64,000 nt of DNA from Rhizobium sp. CF080. Its GTDB lineage: Bacteria; Pseudomonadota; Alphaproteobacteria; Rhizobiales; Rhizobiaceae. The stretch is from contig NZ_AKKC02000004.1 of NCBI RefSeq assembly GCF_000282095.2, forward strand, positions 434,001 through 498,000, written 5' to 3'. Positions within the stretch are counted from its first letter, which is position 1, and the number at the start of each line of letters is the position of its first letter. The notes under the pieces are model-generated. The model was given only the letters and a program-made list of their open reading frames with translations. It made no database searches and was not told the DNA's origin. Below are positions 36,955 to 45,442 of this stretch, piece by piece. A program made the position numbers and the translations under genes.

Positions 36955-38103
36955 TCACCACTCGGCGACGCTGCCGTCCTCGTGGCGCCAGACGGGATTG
37001 CGCCACCGATGGCCTTCGCGGGCGCGCTCGATGACGTATTCCTCGTCCACTTCGATACCGAGGCCGGGACCCTGCGGGATCCCCACGAAACCGTCCGCAT
37101 AGGCAAAGACATCCTTGTTGACGATGTAGTCCAGGATGTCGTTCGTCTTGTTGTAGTGGATGCCGAGGCTCTGCTCCTGGATGAAGGCGTTGTAGCTGAC
37201 GGCATCGATCTGCAGGCAGGCGGCAAGCGCGATCGGTCCGAGCGGGCAATGGGGCGCCAGCGCCACGTCATAGGCTTCCGCCATCGCCGCGATCTTGCGG
37301 CATTCGGTGATGCCGCCGGCATGGGAGAGGTCCGGTTGGATGATGTCCACATAACCGTCCGACAGGACCTGCTTGAAATCCCAGCGGGAATAGAGCCGCT
37401 CGCCGAGCGCGATCGGGGTGGAGCAATGGTTGGCGATTTCCTTGAGCGCCTCGCGGTTTTCCGAAAGGACGGGCTCCTCGATGAACATCAGCTTGAACTG
37501 TTCAAGTTCCTTGGCGAGCACCTTGGCCATCGGCTTGTGGATGCGGCCGTGGAAATCGACGCCGATGCCGATATGCGGGCCGACCGCCTCGCGGATGATG
37601 GCGATGGTTTCGACCGCCTTGTCCACCTTTTCGTTGGTGTCGACGATCTGCATCTCCTCGGAACCGTTGAGCTTGATCGCCTTGAAACCGCGGGCGACGA
37701 CGTCCTTGGCGTTGCGCGCTACATCCGAAGGGCGGTCGCCGCCGATCCAGGAATAAACCTTGATACGGTCGCGCACCTGGCCGCCGAGCAGCGAATGGAC
37801 GGGGACCCCAAGCGCCTTGCCCTTGATGTCCCAGAGCGCCTGGTCGATGCCGGCGATCGCGCTCATATGGATCGCACCGCCGCGATAGAAACCGCCGCGA
37901 TACATGACGTTCCAGTGATCCTCGATCAGGAACGGATCCTTGCCGATCAGATAGTCCTCGAGTTCGTGCACGGCCGCCTGCACGGTCAGCGCGCGGCCTT
38001 CGACGACCGGTTCGCCCCAGCCGACAACGCCCTCATCCGTCTCGATCTTCAGAAACAGCCAGCGTGGCGGGACGATATAGGTGGTCAGCTTCGTGATCTT
38101 CAT
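36955..38103 (-). CDS. dgoD: D-galactonate dehydratase
   Basis: A 382-residue enolase-superfamily enzyme, the exact length of E. coli DgoD. All catalytic positions fall on the same numbers: Asp183 and His185 ([11 protein letters not shown]), Glu209 (FIEEPV), Glu235 (LGERLYSR) and His285 (APHCPLGPI). It converts D-galactonate to 2-keto-3-deoxy-D-galactonate in the cytoplasm using Mg2+. It is the first gene of the minus-strand hexonate operon, divergent from the GntR gene. The kinase and aldolase of the De Ley-Doudoroff route are not in the window. Confidence 0.93.
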   Translation of the reverse strand: MKITKLTTYIVPPRWLFLKIETDEGVVGWGEPVVEGRALTVQAAVHELEDYLIGKDPFLIEDHWNVMYRGGFYRGGAIHMSAIAGIDQALWDIKGKALGVPVHSLLGGQVRDRIKVYSWIGGDRPSDVARNAKDVVARGFKAIKLNGSEEMQIVDTNEKVDKAVETIAIIREAVGPHIGIGVDFHGRIHKPMAKVLAKELEQFKLMFIEEPVLSENREALKEIANHCSTPIALGERLYSRWDFKQVLSDGYVDIIQPDLSHAGGITECRKIAAMAEAYDVALAPHCPLGPIALAACLQIDAVSYNAFIQEQSLGIHYNKTNDILDYIVNKDVFAYADGFVGIPQGPGLGIEVDEEYVIERAREGHRWRNPVWRHEDGSVAEW

Positions 38104-38298
38104 TCGTTTTCAACTCGTCATCCGGCCTTTGGCCGGCGAATGCACATCCGTGCGGCAGGACGCGTTCGCTCCCGAAAGACATGACGGTTTCGGTCGCGCT
38201 CCGTATTTAAGGCGGGGGGCGCGTTCGATCTGCAACGAAGGCAGCGTCATCAGCTTGCGGGGTACGGGTCTCCTCCAGCACCTCCATTTGCCATCTAA

Positions 38299-38315
38299 AA
38301 TAAATCGTATTTATT
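38299..38315. promoter_or_regulatory. Putative GntR operator, copy 1
   Basis: AATAAAT (38299-38305) and ATTTATT (38309-38315) form a perfect palindrome around CGT. It lies between dgoD and the divergent GntR gene. Confidence 0.55.
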
Positions 38316-38322
38316 GTCAATT

Positions 38323-38335
38323 TAAATGCGATTTA
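38323..38335. promoter_or_regulatory. Putative GntR operator, copy 2
   Basis: TAAAT (38323-38327) and ATTTA (38331-38335) around GCG form a second palindrome of the same design as the first, 22 bases centre-to-centre, about two helical turns. Two such sites suit cooperative binding by GntR dimers. Confidence 0.55.
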
Positions 38336-38392
38336 TCTTTTGGGACATTTCGTCTATGGGTAGACCCCAAGGATTGCCAGGGATGGAGCTGT

Positions 38393-39157
38393 ATGGCGGA
38401 ATCGGGGAGAGCGAATGCGCACACGCGCGAAAAAGGTGGCCGGCGACCCGTCAAGGACAACCTGCTCCATGTGCTGATAGACCGGATCGTTTCCGGCGAG
38501 ATTGCAGAGGGATCGACGCTTCCGAACGAAGCCGATCTCCAGGAACTCTACGGCGTCAGCCGCACGACACTCAGGGAATCGATGCAGCATCTGGTGGCGC
38601 AGAGCATGGTGCGGTCGCGCACGCGTGGCGGGACGATCGTCCTGCCGCGGGATCAGTGGAACTATCTCGACCCGATCGTGCTCGACGCGGCGATGAGGCA
38701 TCCGAAGGACGAGCGGTTCTACCAGTCGCTTGTCGATGCACGCATGGTGCTGGAGCCGGCTGCGGCGGAGGCGGCTGCAATCAATGCGACCACGAGACAG
38801 ATCATGGTCATCGCGGAAGCGTTCGACGAGATGGTCGCAGCCCACTCCCGCTATACGGATGCCTGGAGCCAGGCCGACCTGCAATTCCACACCGCGATCA
38901 TCAATGCTTCCGGCAACTGGGTATACCGCCAGTTTGCGGCCGCTATCGGTGCGGCCCTGTTAGCGAGCTTTCGCATCACCAACCGCGCGAGCCAATCGCA
39001 TGAATATGCCCTCAACATTCACCGGGCAGTGCTCGATGCCATCCGCATGCGCGACCCGCAAGGTGCCCGGCGCGCCATGGAAACCCTGGTCGCCGGCGCG
39101 CGGCGGGAACTGAGCGAGGTACTTCAAGCGAGCAAGGTTACAACGCCAGTCCCCTGA
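38393..39157 (+). CDS. GntR-family regulator of the hexonate operon (FadR/FCD subfamily)
   Basis: A 254-residue regulator. The winged helix is at residues about 18-90 (EADLQELYGVSRTTLRESMQ) and the FCD effector domain follows, with QADLQFHTAIINASGN and NIHRAVLDAI carrying the probable metal-binding Asp/His residues. ATG 38393 (MAESGRANAHTREKG) is preceded by GGAG; over 100 codons upstream are open in frame but cover the palindromic promoter, so they are rejected. It is most like DgoR-type regulators and should repress dgoD and the TRAP operon until an aldonate binds. Confidence 0.9.
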   Translation: MAESGRANAHTREKGGRRPVKDNLLHVLIDRIVSGEIAEGSTLPNEADLQELYGVSRTTLRESMQHLVAQSMVRSRTRGGTIVLPRDQWNYLDPIVLDAAMRHPKDERFYQSLVDARMVLEPAAAEAAAINATTRQIMVIAEAFDEMVAAHSRYTDAWSQADLQFHTAIINASGNWVYRQFAAAIGAALLASFRITNRASQSHEYALNIHRAVLDAIRMRDPQGARRAMETLVAGARRELSEVLQASKVTTPVP

Positions 39158-39195
39158 CGGTTTCAGCTCCCAGTTGCGCGAGGAGCGGAGCTTGC

Positions 39196-39215
39196 GGTCG
39201 CGGCCTGCCGCGACC
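39196..39215. terminator. Hairpin between convergent GntR and ugpC genes
   Basis: GGTCGCGG (39196-39203) pairs perfectly with CCGCGACC (39208-39215) over a 4-base loop, 38 bases after the GntR stop. It may end both convergent transcripts. Confidence 0.45.
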
Positions 39216-39271
39216 CTGTCATACCGAGCTCTTGATCCCCAGCGCCGAGGGGATGTTCACCCCTCCCGCGC

Positions 39272-40315
39272 TCAAACCCTCTTTCCGGCCGCGTCGAACA
39301 GATGGAAACGGCTGGGGTCCGCCGTCAGGGCCATGGTCTCGCCGATCCGGATGCCCGAGCGGCCTGGGACGCGGAAGACGACAGGACTGTCGTCGGCCGT
39401 CATGGCATGGACGTAGCTTTCCGCGCCCACCAGTTCGACCGCCGCCACCTGAACCTCGGCCCTGATGGGTCCGGGAGCATTGCCATTGGCGACTACGATA
39501 TCCTCCGGGCGGATGCCGATCGTGGCAGCACTATTCGGCAGTCGCGCATCGGGCGACATCTTCCAGCCGGCGCCTTCGCCAAGTTTCATGAGGTTCATGG
39601 ACGGCGAGCCGATGAAGGTCGCGACGAAAGTGGTCGCCGGCTTTTCATAGAGTTCGATCGGCGTGCCGACCTGCTCGATCCGGCCGGCATTCAGCACGAC
39701 TAGCCGGTCGGCGAGCGTCATCGCCTCCATCTGATCATGGGTGACGTAGATCGACGTCGTGGCGAGCGAACGTTGCAGGCGGCGGATCTCGACCCGCATC
39801 TGGACGCGCAGCTTGGCGTCCAGGTTGGATAGCGGTTCGTCGAACAGGAAGGCGGCCGGCTTGCGGACGATGGCACGGCCCATGGCGACGCGCTGACGCT
39901 GGCCGCCGGAAAGCTGGCGCGGCTTGCGTTCGAGGAAGGGCTCGATTTCCAGCGCGCGAGCGGCTTCGGTGATGCGGCGATCGATCTCGTCCTTCGGCGT
40001 GTTGCGGTTCTTGAGTCCGTAGGCGAGGTTCTGCCGCACCGTCATGTGCGGGTAGAGTGCATAGTTCTGGAAGACCATGGCGATGTCGCGCTCGGCCGGT
40101 TCCAGTTCGTTGACGCGCTTGCCGGCGATCGTCACCTCGCCCGCCGAGATGCTTTCAAGGCCTGCCACCATGCGCAGCAGGGTGGACTTGCCGCAACCGG
40201 AGGGGCCGACCAGCACGATCATCTCGCCGTCTTCGATATCGAGCGACACGCCCTTGATCGCCTCGATACTGCCGCCATAGACCTTGCGGACATCCTTGAG
40301 TTCGATTGTTGCCAT
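39272..40315 (-). CDS. ugpC: sn-Glycerol-3-phosphate-type ABC transporter ATPase
   Basis: A 347-residue MalK/UgpC-type ATPase: Walker A (GPSGCGKST), Q-loop [14 protein letters not shown], signature LSGGQRQRV, Walker B ([12 protein letters not shown]) and H-loop YVTHDQMEA, followed by the C-terminal regulatory OB domain (IGIRPEDI). ATG 40315 shares one base with the ugpE stop. It powers uptake through UgpAE. The family imports glycerol-3-phosphate and glycerophosphodiesters, though related sugars are possible. Confidence 0.92.
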   Translation of the reverse strand: MATIELKDVRKVYGGSIEAIKGVSLDIEDGEMIVLVGPSGCGKSTLLRMVAGLESISAGEVTIAGKRVNELEPAERDIAMVFQNYALYPHMTVRQNLAYGLKNRNTPKDEIDRRITEAARALEIEPFLERKPRQLSGGQRQRVAMGRAIVRKPAAFLFDEPLSNLDAKLRVQMRVEIRRLQRSLATTSIYVTHDQMEAMTLADRLVVLNAGRIEQVGTPIELYEKPATTFVATFIGSPSMNLMKLGEGAGWKMSPDARLPNSAATIGIRPEDIVVANGNAPGPIRAEVQVAAVELVGAESYVHAMTADDSPVVFRVPGRSGIRIGETMALTADPSRFHLFDAAGKRV

Positions 40316-41163
40316 TACTTCTCGGTCTCCACCAAACCTTTGACGAACCAGCGCTGCATCAGCACCACGACGATGACGGGAGGAATGATCGCCAGGATCG
40401 CGGTGACCATGACGTAGTTCCATGGGGTTGAGGCATCCGCGAAATCCACCATTCGGCGCAGGCCGATGATGATCGTGTTCATCTTGGCGTCATTGGTGAC
40501 CAGCAGCGGCCACAGATATTGCGTCCAGCCGTAGATGAACAGGATGACGAAGAGCGCGGCGATATTGGTCGTCGACAACGGCAGCAGGATGTCCCGCATG
40601 AAGCGGAACGGCCCGGCATTGTCGATGCGGGCAGCCTCGACCATCTCGCCCGGGATCGTCAGGAAGAACTGCCGGAAGAGGAAGGTGGCGGTCGCCGACG
40701 CCATCAGCGGCAGGGTCAGACCGGCATAGGTATCGATCAAGCCGAGATCGACGATGACCTTGTAGGTCGGCAGGATGCGCACTTCCACCGGTAGCATCAG
40801 GGTGATGAAGATCATCCAGAAGAAACCCATGCGGAAGGGAAAGCGGAAGAAGACGATCGCGAAGGCCGAAAGGAACGAGATGATGATCTTGCCGATGGCA
40901 ATGGCGATCGCCACCACGAAACTGTTGAACAGCAGCCGTTCGAGACTGACGCCGACCACGCGCTCGACGCCGCCCGAGATGGATTCGCTGTAGTTTTCCA
41001 TCATGTGCCCGCCGGGCAACAGCGAAAGCGGCGGACGGATGATGGCGCTCGAGGTCGCCGTCGAGGCAATGAAGGTATAATAGATCGGGAAGGCGACGAT
41101 GATGATGCCGAGGATCAGCATCAGATGCGCCATGAGGGAGGCGAGAGGGCGGTTTTCGATCAT
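40315..41163 (-). CDS. ugpE: sn-Glycerol-3-phosphate-type ABC transporter permease
   Basis: A 282-residue permease of the CUT1 type with six membrane helices, the first at about residues 10-32 ([20 protein letters not shown]), typical UgpE piece [16 protein letters not shown] and an EAA loop [20 protein letters not shown]. It pairs with the permease encoded 9 bases upstream. The stop overlaps the ugpC start. Confidence 0.92.
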   Translation of the reverse strand: MIENRPLASLMAHLMLILGIIIVAFPIYYTFIASTATSSAIIRPPLSLLPGGHMMENYSESISGGVERVVGVSLERLLFNSFVVAIAIAIGKIIISFLSAFAIVFFRFPFRMGFFWMIFITLMLPVEVRILPTYKVIVDLGLIDTYAGLTLPLMASATATFLFRQFFLTIPGEMVEAARIDNAGPFRFMRDILLPLSTTNIAALFVILFIYGWTQYLWPLLVTNDAKMNTIIIGLRRMVDFADASTPWNYVMVTAILAIIPPVIVVVLMQRWFVKGLVETEK

Positions 41164-41172
41164 TGAATGTCC

Positions 41173-42054
41173 TCAGCCATAATGCACGCGCCGCTCGACG
41201 AAGCGGAACTGGAAGGCGGTGAGTGCTATGACGATGACCATGAGCACGACTGACTGGGCGGCGGACGAACCGAGGTTGAGGTTCACGAAGCCGTCGTTGT
41301 AAACCTTGTAGACCAGCGTTTCGGTCGCCTTGGCCGGCCCGCCGCCGGTCACGGAATGAATGATGCCGAACGTGTCGAAGAACGCGTAGACGGTGTTGAC
41401 GACGAGCAGGAAGAAGGTCGTCGGCGCCAGAAGCGGGAAGACGATCGTCCAGAAACGGCGGCTGCCGCGGGCGCCGTCGATTGCCGCCGCCTCCAGCAGC
41501 GATTTCGGGATTGCCTGCAGGCCCGCGACGAAGAACAGGAAATTGTAGCTGATCTGCTTCCAGGCGGCGGCAACCACGACCAGCACCATCGCCTGATCAC
41601 CGTTGAGCAACGGGTCCCAGGCAATGCCGTTGCGTCTTACAATGTAGGCCAGGGTCCCCATGGCGGGATTGAACATGAAAAGCCACAGCATGCCGGCAAC
41701 CGCCGGCGCGACCGCATAGGGAATGATCATCAGGGTTCTGTAGAACCCCTTGCCGCGCACCACGAGATCCGCCGCCGTTGCCAGCAGCAGCGCCAGGCCC
41801 ATGGATAGCAGGGCGGTCGCGACGCTGAAGACGATCGTTACCTGCAGCGCATGCAGATAGTTCTCGTCCGACAGGATCAACCTGAAATTGGCAAGCCCGA
41901 CGAAACTGCTCCGCAGGCCGAACGGGTCTTCCCGCATGGCCGATTGATAGAGCGCCTGGCTTGCAGGCCAGAAGAAGAAGATGACCGTCAGGATGATCTG
42001 CGGCGCGACCAGGATGTAGGGCAGGATCTTGTTCGGAAAGACGACGGTTTGCAC
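41173..42054 (-). CDS. ugpA: sn-Glycerol-3-phosphate-type ABC transporter permease
   Basis: A 293-residue permease with six helices. [20 protein letters not shown] and the piece [20 protein letters not shown] match UgpA, and the EAA loop is [20 protein letters not shown]. It is separated from the receptor gene by 66 bases that hold a perfect 12-base stem, which may set the receptor-to-permease ratio. Confidence 0.92.
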   Translation of the reverse strand: MQTVVFPNKILPYILVAPQIILTVIFFFWPASQALYQSAMREDPFGLRSSFVGLANFRLILSDENYLHALQVTIVFSVATALLSMGLALLLATAADLVVRGKGFYRTLMIIPYAVAPAVAGMLWLFMFNPAMGTLAYIVRRNGIAWDPLLNGDQAMVLVVVAAAWKQISYNFLFFVAGLQAIPKSLLEAAAIDGARGSRRFWTIVFPLLAPTTFFLLVVNTVYAFFDTFGIIHSVTGGGPAKATETLVYKVYNDGFVNLNLGSSAAQSVVLMVIVIALTAFQFRFVERRVHYG

Positions 42055-42080
42055 GGGCAGGCTCCGTTGGAATGCGAACG

Positions 42081-42113
42081 AGGCCGCCCGTGCCGGAAAG
42101 ACACGGGCGGCCT
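42081..42113 (-). other. Perfect 12-base-pair hairpin after ugpB
   Basis: AGGCCGCCCGTG (42081-42092) pairs perfectly with CACGGGCGGCCT (42102-42113) over a 9-base loop, 7 bases past the ugpB stop. No T-run follows in the direction of transcription. It is a candidate 3' stabiliser of receptor mRNA. Confidence 0.6.
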
Positions 42114-42120
42114 GCGATGC

Positions 42121-43425
42121 TTACTTTTCGATTGCCTGCTGGATCGCTGCGTTACCGCGTTCGACGGCCTTGTTGAGGGCGGTCTTGGCATCCTGCTTTC
42201 CGGCCAACATCGACTCGAACTCCTCGTTCATGATGTCTCGGACCTGCGGCAGGTTGACGAGGCGAACACCCTTGGAGTTTTCGGTGGGCGCCTTGCCCAT
42301 CATCTGAAGGAGCGGCGTCTCGCGGCCGGGGTTCTTGTCATAGAAGCCGGATTTCTTGGTTTCCTCATAGGCGACCATCGTCACCGGCATGTAGCCGGAA
42401 ACCTGGTGCAGGCGGGCCTGGATCTTGGTCTGCGACAGGAAGTTGAAGAACTCAGCCGTGCCCTTGTATTCCGCATCGCTCTTGCCGCCGAAGACCCAGA
42501 GGCTGGCGCCGCCCGGAATGGTGTTCTGCGGCCGGCCGGCACCTTCGTAATAGGGAAGCTGGCCGATGCCGTAGTTCATGCCGGTCTTGATGATGTCGCC
42601 GAGACCGCCGGAGGATTCCGTCATGATGCCGCATTCCCCCGACGTAAAGAGCTGCTTGGCTTCCGACGTGCGGCCGCCATAGCGGAAGGTGCCTTCCTTG
42701 GCGAGGTCGGCGATCGTCTGGAAGTGCTTGACGAAGAAGTCGGAGTTGAAGGCGAGTTTCACATCCACGCCGGCGAGGCCGTTTTCATTGCTGCCATAGG
42801 AGACGTTGTTCCAGGCGGCGAGATTTTCAGTCTGGATCCAGGTGAGCCAGGTCGAGGTCATGCCGCAGGGGGCAGCGCCGCTGGTCTTGATCTTCTTGGC
42901 AGCCTCGAAGACCTGTGGCCAGGTTTTCGGCGGATTGGCGGCGTCGAGGCCGGCCTTCTGGAAGATATCCTTGTTGTAATAGAGGATCGGCGACGAGGAG
43001 TTGTAGGGGAAAGACAGCATGGTGCCGTCCGGCTTCGAATAATAGGCGACGATGCCGGACAGATATTGCGACTTGTCGAACTTGTAGCCGCCCTTGGTCA
43101 GTACGTCGGCGACCGGCACGATAGCGCCCTGGGCACCCATCATCACGCCGCTGCCTGCGTCGAAGACCTGGATGATCGCCGGCGGCTGCTTGGCGCGGAA
43201 GGCGGCGATGCCGGCATTCAGCGTTTCCGGATAGCTGCCCTTGAAGACCGGAACGATCTTGTAGTCCTTCTGGCCTTCGTTGAATTCCTTGGCAAGCTGC
43301 TCGACGACCTCGTTATTGGCGCCGGTCATGGCGTGCCACCATTGGATTTCGGTGACGGCCATGGCGCTCGAAGCCATCAGCAGCGATGTGGTTGCGGCAA
43401 TTGCCGAAGTAAGGACGATTTTCAT
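42121..43425 (-). CDS. ugpB: sn-Glycerol-3-phosphate-type ABC substrate-binding protein
   Basis: A 434-residue periplasmic receptor, close to E. coli UgpB in length. ATG 43425 has GGAGG 9 bases upstream. A signal peptide covers residues 1-23 (IVLTSAIAATTSLLMASSAM), followed by the mature VTEIQWWHAMTGANNEVVEQ, a UgpB hallmark. FNEGQKDYKIVPVFKGSYPE and PFPYN-like FPYNSSSPILYYNKD also fit. It captures glycerol-3-phosphate or glycerophosphodiesters. It begins its own unit after the phosphatase gene. Confidence 0.92.
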   Translation of the reverse strand: MKIVLTSAIAATTSLLMASSAMAVTEIQWWHAMTGANNEVVEQLAKEFNEGQKDYKIVPVFKGSYPETLNAGIAAFRAKQPPAIIQVFDAGSGVMMGAQGAIVPVADVLTKGGYKFDKSQYLSGIVAYYSKPDGTMLSFPYNSSSPILYYNKDIFQKAGLDAANPPKTWPQVFEAAKKIKTSGAAPCGMTSTWLTWIQTENLAAWNNVSYGSNENGLAGVDVKLAFNSDFFVKHFQTIADLAKEGTFRYGGRTSEAKQLFTSGECGIMTESSGGLGDIIKTGMNYGIGQLPYYEGAGRPQNTIPGGASLWVFGGKSDAEYKGTAEFFNFLSQTKIQARLHQVSGYMPVTMVAYEETKKSGFYDKNPGRETPLLQMMGKAPTENSKGVRLVNLPQVRDIMNEEFESMLAGKQDAKTALNKAVERGNAAIQQAIEK

Positions 43426-43460
43426 GGATGTTTTCCTCCCTTTCCCATGAGCCGAAGATT

Positions 43461-43483
43461 GGGTCCGGCAGGACCCTTTTTTT
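43461..43483 (+). terminator. Intrinsic-terminator-like hairpin, antisense to the genes
   Basis: GGGTCC (43461-43466), GGCA loop, GGACCC (43471-43476) and seven Ts (43477-43483). The T-run is on the plus strand, although the flanking genes run on the minus strand. For minus transcripts it is a plain hairpin between phosphatase and ugpB. Confidence 0.5.
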
Positions 43484-43529
43484 GCGCGTCGCTCGATCCA
43501 GAGGTTCGGGCAGCGCGCGGATGAAGCGG

Positions 43530-44351
43530 CTATGCCGCCGCCGAATCTCCTGCGCTGACGCCGGCGATGCGTTTGAGGTCGCTGACGGCCCCAGGGCCCG
43601 CTGCGAGCACCGGGGCGCCTTTGGTGAGCCGCCCTCCTTCCGTGGGGAAGGGCAGGAACCAGCCGCCGGCTTCCTCGACGATGCAATAGCCGCCGAGGCA
43701 GTCCCAGGCGTGCATATAGGGCTCGTAATAGCCGACCAGCCGCCCGGCAGCGACATAGGCGAGCATCAACGCGCCCGACCCGAGCCGGACGAAATTGCCG
43801 CCGCCTTCGAGGAGATCGCTGACGATCTTGGCGACGGCGGCCGGCGTGACATGGTGGTTGGCGCCGATGCCGGTCAGCCCGTTGCGGATCGTCTTCTTCG
43901 CATCAAGCGAAAGCCGCTTGCCGTTCAGCGTTGCGCCCTGTCCGGTCGCCGCCGAATAAATCTCGTCATGGCAGGGCACATAGATGACGCCGACGACCGG
44001 TTTCCTGTCATGGAGAACGGCGATCGAGACACACCAGTTCGGCATGCCGCTGACAAAGGGGCTGGTGCCGTCGATCGGGTCGACGACCCAGGTATAACCG
44101 GAACTGCCGTCGGCAAGGCCGTATTCCTCGCCCAGGAATCCGTCGTCCGCGAATGTTTCGGACATGCGGTCGCGGATGAGATTTTCCACCTCCCGGTCGG
44201 CGATCGAAACGACATCCTGCGGATCGCCCTTGGTTTCGATGATCAGTGTTTCCCGGCGGTTGAAATAGTCGAACGCGACCTTTCCCGCTTCCCGCGCAAC
44301 CTTTTCGGCAAGCGCGTGGCGATCCTTGATTTGCTGCTGGTTGTTGTTCAT
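43530..44351 (-). CDS. Inositol monophosphatase family protein
   Basis: A 273-residue Mg2+-dependent phosphatase of the IMPase/FBPase fold. Metal-binding motifs are Glu75/Glu76 (LGEEYG), Asp91 and Asp94 (VDPIDGT) and Asp217 (AWDCLGGYCIVEEAGG). It hydrolyses a small phosphate monoester in the cytoplasm: inositol-phosphate, histidinol-phosphate and sugar phosphates are family substrates. ATG 44351 (MNNNQQQ) gives normal length; ATG 44384 overlaps the ATPase stop as ATGA but has no proper ribosome-binding spacing, so either may be used. Position at the end of the afu operon, before ugpB, suggests it dephosphorylates an imported organophosphate. Confidence 0.9.
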   Translation of the reverse strand: MNNNQQQIKDRHALAEKVAREAGKVAFDYFNRRETLIIETKGDPQDVVSIADREVENLIRDRMSETFADDGFLGEEYGLADGSSGYTWVVDPIDGTSPFVSGMPNWCVSIAVLHDRKPVVGVIYVPCHDEIYSAATGQGATLNGKRLSLDAKKTIRNGLTGIGANHHVTPAAVAKIVSDLLEGGGNFVRLGSGALMLAYVAAGRLVGYYEPYMHAWDCLGGYCIVEEAGGWFLPFPTEGGRLTKGAPVLAAGPGAVSDLKRIAGVSAGDSAAA

Positions 44352-44380
44352 GAAGAAACGTGTCCCTGTCTGCGGATCTT

Positions 44381-45442
44381 TCATTCCGCGATGATGGCGA
44401 TGCCCCGGCTCTTGAGGCCGATTGCGACCTGCGTGCCGGGGGGAAGAGGACGGTCGACCGACGGGTCTACGATGAACAAGGTCCCGCCGCTCGTTTCCGC
44501 CTCGTATTCGATATGGTCGCCGAGATAGGCCGTGTGCCTGATCCGCCCGAAAAAGGCGGCGCTTTCGGCCGGTTCGACCGTGATGGCATTCGGTCTTACC
44601 GCGAGCTTGCCGCGGCCGGGCCTCGCACCGCGCGCCGGCACAACATGCCTCAGGCCTTCAATGCCGACGGTCGCCTGTGTGCCCGAGATATCGATGATCT
44701 CGCAGGGCACGACATTTGCCTCGCCGATGAAGTCGGCGATGAAGGACGAGGCCGGTGCCTCGTAGAGGTCGCGCGGGCTGCCTTCCTGGGCGATCTCGCC
44801 GTCCTTCATCACGATGATCTTGTCTGAGACCGCAAGCGCCTCGTCCTGGTCGTGGGTGACGTAGACGGCGGTGAACTGCAGGCGTTGCTGAAGCTCGCGG
44901 ATTTCGGTGCGGACGCGGCGGCGCAGCCGCGCATCGAGATTGGACAGCGGCTCGTCGAGCAGCAGGACCTGAGGTTCGAGGACCAGCGCGCGGGCGACGG
45001 CGACACGCTGTTGCTGGCCACCGGAAAGTTCAGCCGGAAGACGGCGTCCCATGCCCGCAAGGCCGACGAGTTCGAGCCCGTGTTCGGCCTTTTCGCGCGC
45101 GTCCCTCCTGCTCAGCCCGGACGACTCCAGCCCGTAGGCGACGTTGTCGAGCGAATTCATGTGCGGGAAAAGCGCGTAGGACTGGAAGACCATCGAGACG
45201 TCCCGCTCGTTGGCCGGCAGCATGGTGACGTCCTTGCCGCCGATCAGGATGCGGCCGGAGCTCGGATGTTCGAGGCCGGCGAGCATGCGCAGCGTTGTGG
45301 TCTTGCCGCAGCCGGAGGGGCCGAGCAACGTCACCAGCGTGCCGGGCTCGACAGTCAGCGACAGGTCGTGAATGGCCGTGAACGCGCCGAAAGTCTTGCG
45401 GACGTTCTGGAAGACGACGGATCCGGCCTGGGTGAGGCTCAT
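44381..45442 (-). CDS. afuC: AfuC/FbpC-type ABC transporter ATPase
   Basis: A 353-residue ATPase with Walker A (GPSGCGKTT), Q-loop MVFQSYALFPHMNS, signature LSGGQQQRV, Walker B ([12 protein letters not shown]), H-loop YVTHDQDEA and a C-terminal TOBE domain (KLAVRPNAITVEP). The start overlaps the permease stop by ATGA. The family was first described for ferric iron, but AfuABC of Actinobacillus was later shown to carry sugar phosphates. The gene symbol is by similarity of the whole operon. Confidence 0.85.
   Translation of the reverse strand: MSLTQAGSVVFQNVRKTFGAFTAIHDLSLTVEPGTLVTLLGPSGCGKTTTLRMLAGLEHPSSGRILIGGKDVTMLPANERDVSMVFQSYALFPHMNSLDNVAYGLESSGLSRRDAREKAEHGLELVGLAGMGRRLPAELSGGQQQRVAVARALVLEPQVLLLDEPLSNLDARLRRRVRTEIRELQQRLQFTAVYVTHDQDEALAVSDKIIVMKDGEIAQEGSPRDLYEAPASSFIADFIGEANVVPCEIIDISGTQATVGIEGLRHVVPARGARPGRGKLAVRPNAITVEPAESAAFFGRIRHTAYLGDHIEYEAETSGGTLFIVDPSVDRPLPPGTQVAIGLKSRGIAIIAE

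Noticed and set aside
38081..38392. Extended start for the GntR gene
   Set aside because: It would run through the palindromic divergent promoter and overlap dgoD; the helix-turn-helix begins well after ATG 38393.
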